Origin: Methylomonas koyamae
Lineage (GTDB): Bacteria; Pseudomonadota; Gammaproteobacteria; Methylococcales; Methylomonadaceae
Assembly (NCBI RefSeq): GCF_006483455.1
Contig: NZ_PPPU01000042.1
Location: forward strand, 1-42,800
Reading direction: 5' to 3'
Length of the DNA stretch: 42,800 nucleotides
Made by a program: the position numbers and the translations under genes
In this document: positions 37,800 through 42,800 of the stretch, one piece after another
Numbering within the stretch: the stretch's first letter is position 1
Layout of the letters: each line of letters begins with the position of its first letter
The notes under the pieces: model-generated
Database searches by the model: none
What the model saw: the letters and a program-made list of their open reading frames with translations, nothing else
Told to the model about the DNA's origin: nothing

Positions 37800-38768
37800 C
37801 TAAAAAGTCCAGGTCCGGAAAGTACCGGTATCGAGATGGATAAAATTCGATTCCGGGTAATAACCGACGCCGCCGCGATGCATGGCCAGCGCCGCGTTGT
37901 GGATTCGGCGCAGATCGAAACGTTCGATGCGGATGTCCACCGCTCGGCCGTGCATGTGGAAGCTGTTGTTAGCGACACCGGTATGTTCGGCGTGCAGTTT
38001 GGCGTTGGTCAACGGCGAACGGTAGCCGCAGATGACGCCGAAAGGTTGCTGCAAGCCCAGCATTTGTTTCAGATCGTGCAATTGGTCGAGCAACTCGGGG
38101 TCGATCGGATGCACGTCGTCGGTACGGTAGTCGCGCAGTAAGAAACTGATTTCATCCAGCGCGTCCGTCAGATAGCGGCCTTTCTCGAAATAAGTCAGAT
38201 TCAGCTTGTCGCCGGTATGCGGATTTTGAAACGCCAGCGAACGGTGAGACGTCATTCTGCTGCGGTCGGCGAGGAACATCGGTTCCTGATCCAACGCAAT
38301 CATCGGCTCGCGTTGGCCGGGGCGAATCACCGAATGCACTCTGCCGCCGCTTTCATGGCTATGGCTGATCTGTGCGGTACGTAGCCCGTGCTTTTTGCCG
38401 TGGTAAACGTCGCGGATTCTGGCTTGGTATTGTGCGTGATGGTCGGCGTGGGCCAGTTGTATCCGGCCGTGCTGGATTTTCGCCGATTTATGGCTGTTAT
38501 GGGCGGTTAGCGTTTTTTTCTCCGCATGCCGCGCTGCTTTGCCGGCTTGAATCGCCTCGTGTTTGGGCAGACGCGCCGCGCTTTTCGCCGCCTTGCCGGT
38601 TCTATGGTTCTTGTCGGCTTTAACTGCCGCACTTTTGGCAGCATGAGCTACGCCGGGCATTGCGATAGATAAAACGGCACCCAGCGCCAGGCGGCCGAAA
38701 AAGCTGCGTCGCGACAGCTCCACTTCGCCTTGCGTATCGCCATCATTCTCTAAGTTATGTCTCAGCAT
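37800..38768 (-). CDS. Tat-exported murein endopeptidase, MepK (YcbK, DUF882)-like
   Basis: 322 residues from the ATG at 38768, which has CAGGAGATT eight bases upstream; a longer ATG form starts at 38789. Twin-arginine signal SRRSFFGRLALG (Ser19-Arg20-Arg21) followed by a hydrophobic stretch and AHA cleavage site. A histidine- and lysine-rich linker (about 45-150) then leads to the DUF882 peptidase domain with GYRSPLTNAKL, FHMHGRAVDIRI and SNFIHLDTG, which hold the zinc ligands His, Asp and His. In E. coli MepK cleaves 3-3 cross-links made by L,D-transpeptidases, and its adjacent gene here encodes exactly such an enzyme. The Lys/His-rich linker is longer than in E. coli. Confidence 0.92.
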   Translation of the reverse strand: MLRHNLENDGDTQGEVELSRRSFFGRLALGAVLSIAMPGVAHAAKSAAVKADKNHRTGKAAKSAARLPKHEAIQAGKAARHAEKKTLTAHNSHKSAKIQHGRIQLAHADHHAQYQARIRDVYHGKKHGLRTAQISHSHESGGRVHSVIRPGQREPMIALDQEPMFLADRSRMTSHRSLAFQNPHTGDKLNLTYFEKGRYLTDALDEISFLLRDYRTDDVHPIDPELLDQLHDLKQMLGLQQPFGVICGYRSPLTNAKLHAEHTGVANNSFHMHGRAVDIRIERFDLRRIHNAALAMHRGGVGYYPESNFIHLDTGTFRTWTF

Positions 38769-38890
38769 CCATAATCTCCTGTTTAACATCTTACGGATAG
38801 TGCTTGATTCCGAAGGTTAAAATCCAAAATTAGTTGTTCCGATTATAGCAGTCTATCACACAGAAGCGACTGTAAAGCCAAAACGGCTGT

Positions 38891-38914
38891 CAATTGTCGG
38901 TAATATTACAATTG
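38891..38914. repeat. Inverted repeat upstream of mepK-like gene
   Basis: CAATTGT (38891-38897), 10-base spacer, ACAATTG (38908-38914), in the 172-base gap before the mepK-like gene. It could be a regulator site or a weak structure after the phosphatase gene; no T-run. Confidence 0.3.
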
Positions 38915-38961
38915 CCTGAAGGTGCATATTCCGTTCTCGGTATGTTATCGGCATCGCGGAT

Positions 38962-39849
38962 TTAACGGTTTTTCAGCTTCCGGTAAAGTTCGACCATGGC
39001 TTCCGTTAAAGCTGGATCCGCGCAGTACAGCACGCCGCAATGGTTCATAAACAAGGAGCCGTCCGGATTCAATAGCAAGGCCCGGCCGAACATGTCGCAA
39101 GCGATGGCGCCGGTCTCGCGGAACAGGCAAGCCGTGGCTGCATAATCCCAGACGCTACCGCCGCCGGGTTGCGGTTTCGGGAATTTGAAGTAACAGGCCG
39201 GCGCATCGGTCAAGACTTGGCAAGCGTTCAGCGCGGCACCGCCCTGCAAGGTCAGAGTGGCACCGGTATAACCCAATGCGACGGCCAGACGTTCCAGTTC
39301 AATCCGGGCTGCGGGGTAGAGCGGGTCGGCGGCAAAGCTCTTGTCGGTGATGAAATTCAGGACGCTCCCGCCTGCTTTAGGCAACTCCAACAGATGCGAA
39401 TCGCGCCAGGCGCCACCGTTTTGCACGGCCCGATACAAGGTTCGCGCCAGCGGGTCGTAAACCACGCCGATCAGCGCGGTTCCGCCGCGTTCGACCAGCG
39501 CGATCGATACCGAGTAACCCGGCACGCCTTCGACGAACGGCAAGGTGCCGTCCAACGGATCGATACTCCAGAAGTAGTCTTTTCGCAGCCGACTGCCGTC
39601 GTCGGCCTGCTCTTCCGAGAGCACGGCCAGATCGAACATATCGCAGGCGGGGCGCAAGGCCTGCAAGATCGTTTGCTGGCTCAGATGGTCGACTTCGGTG
39701 ACCACTTGCGCCGCCAGACTGCCGCCGCCAGTCTTATTGCCGACCGCAATCCGGCGGCCGGCATGGCTTGCGATGATGTGTCCGGCCTGATACGCCGCGG
39801 CAATGGCGCACTGGCAGAGTAAGTCGAGTTCGGTTGTCGACAGTCGCAT
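38962..39849 (-). CDS. Inositol monophosphatase family protein (CysQ/IMPase fold)
   Basis: 295 residues. Metal sites: VTEVDHLSQQTIL (about 50-62), SEE (Glu79, Glu80), WSIDPLDGT (Asp97, Asp100), and GGSVWDYAATACL near the C-terminus with the last Asp. Members hydrolyse inositol phosphate, 3'-phosphoadenosine 5'-phosphate, or sugar phosphates; the WSIDPLDGTLPFVEGVPGYSVSIAL stretch, split here, does not decide which. The ATG at 39849 is two bases from the stop of the kinase gene upstream, so they are coupled and probably act in one pathway. Confidence 0.9.
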   Translation of the reverse strand: MRLSTTELDLLCQCAIAAAYQAGHIIASHAGRRIAVGNKTGGGSLAAQVVTEVDHLSQQTILQALRPACDMFDLAVLSEEQADDGSRLRKDYFWSIDPLDGTLPFVEGVPGYSVSIALVERGGTALIGVVYDPLARTLYRAVQNGGAWRDSHLLELPKAGGSVLNFITDKSFAADPLYPAARIELERLAVALGYTGATLTLQGGAALNACQVLTDAPACYFKFPKPQPGGGSVWDYAATACLFRETGAIACDMFGRALLLNPDGSLFMNHCGVLYCADPALTEAMVELYRKLKNR

Positions 39850-39851
39850 AT

Positions 39852-40826
39852 TCAGGGTTCCGGGCTATCGGTCAATTCCGCGATCACTTGCCGCGCCAAC
39901 CGTTCGCTGTAACTGTCTGCCGGCCAATGCTGCGGGCTCCAGCCTTTCAGGAAACGATGGAAATCGGTCCAGGCAAGCGGATACAACAGCCGCCATTCGC
40001 GTTCCAGCGCATCCGCATCGACGTTGTTAGCTTTGGTTTGCAGAGCGGTCCTCAACGCTTGAAAATAGAAGTCCAGCAACTCGGCTTCGCGGCGTTCCGC
40101 CGCACGGCCGTCCAGGCAGCTATCGATAAAATAGGCTACATCCTTCATCCCGCAGCCGCCGCCGACGTACTGAAAATCCACCGCGGCGACGCGTTCGCCG
40201 TCCAGCGAGAAACAGAAATTGGCTAGTTTGGCGTCGCCGTGGATCAGGGTTTGATGCACGCTGGCATTGAGTTTGCGATCAATCGCCGCCGCGGCGCGCT
40301 TTAACCCGGGGTCGGCCAAGGCCTGCAATTCGTCCGGCCGGGTTGCCAAATGCCAGTAGGTTCCGGTTTGCCACAGGCCATCCGGTTTTACGCCGAGGAA
40401 AGTGGCGTGAAAATGGGCCAGCCAGTTCAGGCAGGCGCGGAGTTCCGTATCGGTCAAACGGTTGCGCCGCGCTGAAAACCCAGCCGCGTCCAAGTCTTCC
40501 AGCACGATCAAGATCTCGTCGCCGAACGACTCTGCTGCCAGACAGGCCGGCACCCGACACTGCCCATCGCAGCGGCGGCTCCATTGGCCGTACCAGGCGG
40601 TTTCGATCCGGTAGGAACGCAGTTTGCGCTGATGGGATATGTCCGTTTCGTTGCGCAGCACCGGCAACTTTACGTGCTTGACGACCACGCTGGCGCGATT
40701 GCCGCCGACCAAGCGGTAGCGCACGATCTGGCCGTAACCGCTCCATAGCCTTTGCACCGGTTCTGCGCCGCTGATATCGGTCGCCTCGGCGGCGCGCAGA
40801 ATCAGGTCGCGAATACGGTGGTCCAT
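39852..40826 (-). CDS. CHK/EcKinase-like phosphotransferase of the aminoglycoside-kinase fold
   Basis: 324 residues from the ATG at 40826; a TTG at 40871 would add 15 residues and sit two bases from the trpC stop. ATP-lysine Lys50 in SVVVKHV, catalytic loop [13 protein letters not shown] (His196, Asp198, Asn203), metal motif VDFQYVGGG (Asp217) followed by [11 protein letters not shown] in place of DFG and the shape of the region match the DUF227/CHK-kinase-like group. Phosphorylates a small hydroxyl compound; the identity is unknown. Two bases upstream of the phosphatase gene. Confidence 0.85.
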   Translation of the reverse strand: MDHRIRDLILRAAEATDISGAEPVQRLWSGYGQIVRYRLVGGNRASVVVKHVKLPVLRNETDISHQRKLRSYRIETAWYGQWSRRCDGQCRVPACLAAESFGDEILIVLEDLDAAGFSARRNRLTDTELRACLNWLAHFHATFLGVKPDGLWQTGTYWHLATRPDELQALADPGLKRAAAAIDRKLNASVHQTLIHGDAKLANFCFSLDGERVAAVDFQYVGGGCGMKDVAYFIDSCLDGRAAERREAELLDFYFQALRTALQTKANNVDADALEREWRLLYPLAWTDFHRFLKGWSPQHWPADSYSERLARQVIAELTDSPEP

Positions 40827-40873
40827 CGAAGTCTGGGTGACGATGCCGGCCCGGTTCGGACCGGCGGACAACC

Positions 40874-41671
40874 TTAAAAGAACAGTTCCCGCATTTTCTG
40901 CCCGGGCGACGGTGCGCGCATGAAGGCTTCGCCGACCAAGAAGGTGTAGATGCCGTTATCCTGCATCAGTTTGACGTCGGCCGGAGTGTGGATGCCGCTT
41001 TCGGTAACCACCAGCTTGTCGGCCGGTATCGTGTTTTTCAAATCCAGCGTGGTTTGCAACGAGACCTCGAAGGTACGCAGGTTGCGGTTATTGATGCCAA
41101 TCATGTTGGTGTTCAGCCGCAACGCCCGCTCCAGTTCCGCGGCATCGTGCACTTCCACCAGTACGTCCATGCCCAGTCCGGTCGCGGTATCGGCTAATTC
41201 CTGCAGCATCGCGTCGTCCAATGCAGCGACGATCAGCAACACGCAATCGGCGCCCAATGCCCGCGACTCGTGGATTTGGTACGGGTCGATCATGAAGTCT
41301 TTGCGGATCGCGGGCAGCGGGCATCTTTCGCGCACCATCTGCAGATTCGCTTCCGAGCCCTGAAAAAACTCTTTGTCGGTCAGCACCGACAAGCAGGTAG
41401 CGCCGTTGAAAGCGTAATCGACCGCGATTTCGACCGGCTTGAAATCCTCCCGGATCACACCCTGGCTGGGCGAAGCCTTCTTGATCTCGGCGATGATCGC
41501 CGGCTTTTGCTGGTCGGCCTTGCTGCGCAGAGCCTGATAAAAACCGCGCGGACCTTGCACGCCGGTCGCAATTTCCTGCAACACTGAAATCGGCGTGTTG
41601 TTCTTGCGGCGGGCGACTTCTTCGGTTTTTTTGGCGAGGATGGTTTTTAGGATGTCGGGAGTATCGGTCAT
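40874..41671 (-). CDS. trpC: Indole-3-glycerol phosphate synthase
   Basis: 265 residues, monofunctional. Motifs [17 protein letters not shown] (substrate lysines), [36 protein letters not shown] and [12 protein letters not shown], all conserved. It converts carboxyphenylaminodeoxyribulose phosphate to indole glycerol phosphate. trpD is not upstream: instead there is a 580-base gap holding a structured repeat. The kinase and phosphatase genes follow closely downstream. Confidence 0.97.
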   Translation of the reverse strand: MTDTPDILKTILAKKTEEVARRKNNTPISVLQEIATGVQGPRGFYQALRSKADQQKPAIIAEIKKASPSQGVIREDFKPVEIAVDYAFNGATCLSVLTDKEFFQGSEANLQMVRERCPLPAIRKDFMIDPYQIHESRALGADCVLLIVAALDDAMLQELADTATGLGMDVLVEVHDAAELERALRLNTNMIGINNRNLRTFEVSLQTTLDLKNTIPADKLVVTESGIHTPADVKLMQDNGIYTFLVGEAFMRAPSPGQKMRELFF

Positions 41672-41730
41672 GGTGTGTTGTTCGATTTGGTTATGTGTCG
41701 CTATCGCGACGGATTATATTTGAAGTCGGG

Positions 41731-41975
41731 TCTCGGCCCGACAGCCGAGATACTTTTCTTTGCTTGTCCAAAGAAAAGTATCCAAAAGAAAAGACACCCC
41801 GATGCCGCTTTAATCCTGCGCTCCGAAGGGTTTGAACGGGGTTTTCGGAAGGGCTATCCATAGCCCTCCGAAAACGAGCGGCATGCCCGAAACAGCGGGG
41901 CAGGCTCTCCCTGCCGCTCCCCTTTCGGGCTAATCCGTCCAAACCCTCCGGTGCTCGGCGCGGCATAGGGGAATC
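41731..41975. repeat. Structured repeat element, several nested hairpins, upstream of trpC
   Basis: Visible pairings: TCTCGGC (41731-41737) with GCCGAGA (41744-41750); TACTTTTCTTTG (41751-41762) with CAAAGAAAAGTA (41769-41780), a perfect 12-bp stem and 6-base loop; ATGCCGCT (41802-41809) with AGCGGCAT (41877-41884); and GTTTTCGG-A-AGGGCTA (41841-41856) with TAGCCCT-CCGAAAAC (41861-41875). CCGAAGGGTTTG near 41823 also pairs, with one mismatch, with CAAACCCTCCGG near 41939. The short open frames through it are peptides of the FFACPKK..KKRHPDA kind that I remember recurring as spurious predictions over dispersed repeats in many proteobacteria. Mobility or function unproven. Confidence 0.7.
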
Positions 41976-42017
41976 CATCCCGGAATTAAAAGTCGTCTGG
42001 TCTGCAAATCATGTAGT

Positions 42018-42042
42018 CTCGATGGAGTGAAACGAAATCGAG
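42018..42042. repeat. Short inverted repeat CTCGAT / ATCGAG
   Basis: CTCGAT (42018-42023), 13 bases, ATCGAG (42037-42042) around a GGAGTGAAACGAA centre. Similar motifs occur as dispersed repeats in many genomes as I recall. Together with 41731-41975 this makes the gap between trpC and the next gene mostly repeat. Confidence 0.45.
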
Positions 42043-42251
42043 GTATTGATAACATCAATGGATTCCACTATGACTAATTGTTGCTCCAATCGGAACGACG
42101 CGGGCTTCGGAAAACTTTATGGGTAGTTTGTTAGTCACAATTATTTCCTTACCTTATTTTTTGTTTCTATATGTAAACCAAACGTACATTAATGGGCCAA
42201 AGCCAATGAGCATTTCTATCGGTATTGATATTTTTGAATTATTCCTACTGC
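42043..42251. other. AT-rich non-coding stretch before the right-end orphan
   Basis: About 210 bases with no convincing gene, an 18-codon frame at 42070 only, and a marked fall in GC relative to the rest of the window. Confidence 0.4.
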
Positions 42252-42761
42252 TTACGCGGCGCTGGTATATCTCTGCGTAATCGTTAAACAGAGGTTTTCC
42301 ATCAAGAAATATTTCATATACATGGCTATTCCAAAAAAAATATCAAACTTCCTTTGTGACAAGATGGTTATATTTTTTTCTGCCAACCAAAATAAATCAT
42401 CTTTGTTTGATTTTTTTACGCGAGAATCGCCAAAGTTAACTCTAAATCTTTCTTGACGGCCATCAACGTCCAACAAGATAGAATATGCAGGCTGTTTTCT
42501 GATACTGTCAACACCTATCACTCTGCCTGTATCTTTATTCATTTGCTCAAGAGTTAACGGCGGATTAAATAAATAGTCATTCAAATCGACGCATAAAACT
42601 ATCAGAGCAAACATGCAGCCTAAACCGACAACGATTACACCATTACCAAAGATCGCACTATAGTTTCGCCACGCTGCCAAATAATCTTTTCTGGCATTAT
42701 TTAACAACGCCAATGGATTCCATCTTAAAAAGTTGCTCAGCAATTTTCTGTTATTATTCAT
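42252..42761 (-). CDS. AT-rich orphan membrane protein
   Basis: 169 residues: a polar N-terminus MNNNRKLLSNFLRWNPLALL, one clear transmembrane helix (about 40-60, GVIVVGLGCMFALIVLCVDL), then a soluble region with DTGRVIGVDSIRKQP and DGRQERFRVNFGD that looks like a small beta domain, and a hydrophobic patch near 145-155. Codons are AT-rich and unlike the rest of the window, which suggests recent acquisition. I do not recognise a family. The start ATG at 42761 leaves 39 bases of upstream DNA to the window end, so partners may lie beyond it. Confidence 0.65.
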   Translation of the reverse strand: MNNNRKLLSNFLRWNPLALLNNARKDYLAAWRNYSAIFGNGVIVVGLGCMFALIVLCVDLNDYLFNPPLTLEQMNKDTGRVIGVDSIRKQPAYSILLDVDGRQERFRVNFGDSRVKKSNKDDLFWLAEKNITILSQRKFDIFFGIAMYMKYFLMENLCLTITQRYTSAA

Positions 42762-42800
42762 TTGTTTAACATAAAAGTCCGGTAGATACCGTCTTAAACC

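Noticed and set aside
41675-41978. Two overlapping short open frames, one on each strand
   Set aside because: They run through the hairpin repeat and read as the FFACPKK-type peptides that I take to be spurious repeat translations.
42070-42126. 18-codon frame beginning ATGACTAATTG
   Set aside because: Too short, no ribosome site, inside an AT-rich gap.
1-42800. CRISPR arrays, transposases, integrases, rRNA or tRNA genes
   Set aside because: I found no regularly spaced direct repeats, no transposase or integrase protein and no recognisable RNA gene; a tRNA scan could still find something I missed.

Overview
The window reads as chromosomal DNA of a gammaproteobacterium with a moderately high GC content. 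My best guess, from memory of gene content and not from any search, is a methanotroph of the Methylococcales (Methylomonas-like). The basis is the glyQ-glyS-gmhB-plsC order, typical of gammaproteobacteria, combined with a mix of small orphan membrane proteins, an HTTM-DCC fusion, a stand-alone RRM-like protein and dispersed structured repeats. No methane-oxidation gene is in the window, so the assignment stays an inference. There is no phage, no insertion sequence, no CRISPR array, no rRNA and no tRNA that I can see.

Layout. 1-3194 (-): most of metH (cobalamin-dependent methionine synthase), cut by the left edge. 3272-6869: small genes, namely a DUF2970 protein, an orphan three-helix membrane protein, a 42-residue membrane peptide with its own promoter, ribosome site and terminator, an HTTM-DCC fusion, and two tandem paralogous small lipoproteins. 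6929-11196 (-): glyQ-glyS-gmhB-plsC (glycyl-tRNA synthetase, heptose phosphatase, acyltransferase). 11430-12290: ubiA. 12501-17499: a TetR/CecR-type repressor with two 18-bp palindromic operators around its promoter, followed by a two-gene RND efflux system. 17683-19847: a chemoreceptor without a ligand domain and a separate membrane-anchored NIT-like sensor, probably a split receptor. 19965-21317: cytochrome P450. 21396-22469 (-): AI-2E family permease. 22618-26688: moaB, a DUF423 gene, a psiE-like gene and pepN. 26737-29999: hisBHAFI, without hisE. 30273-30737: RRM-like protein. 30801-34889 (-): small DCC protein and a fused 5-oxoprolinase/hydantoinase. 35044-35766: an orphan anchored protein with a roughly 25-residue repeat. 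35960-38768: an L,D-transpeptidase and a MepK-like Tat-exported endopeptidase, convergent around one shared terminator. 38962-41671 (-): trpC, a CHK/aminoglycoside-phosphotransferase-fold kinase and an inositol-monophosphatase-family protein. 41731-42042: a structured repeat region. 42252-42761 (-): an AT-rich orphan membrane protein.

How the genes work together. Most of the window is housekeeping: methionine, histidine and tryptophan synthesis, glycine charging, quinone, molybdenum cofactor and envelope biogenesis. Accessory content is concentrated in 3.2-6.9 kb (small, probably strongly expressed envelope peptides), 12.5-19.8 kb (regulated efflux and chemosensing), 30-36 kb (orphans) and the right end. 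The candidates for something undescribed are the DSVLxRH repeat protein, the split NIT/MCP receptor, the small-gene group at 4-7 kb, the HTTM-DCC fusion and the structured repeat upstream of trpC.
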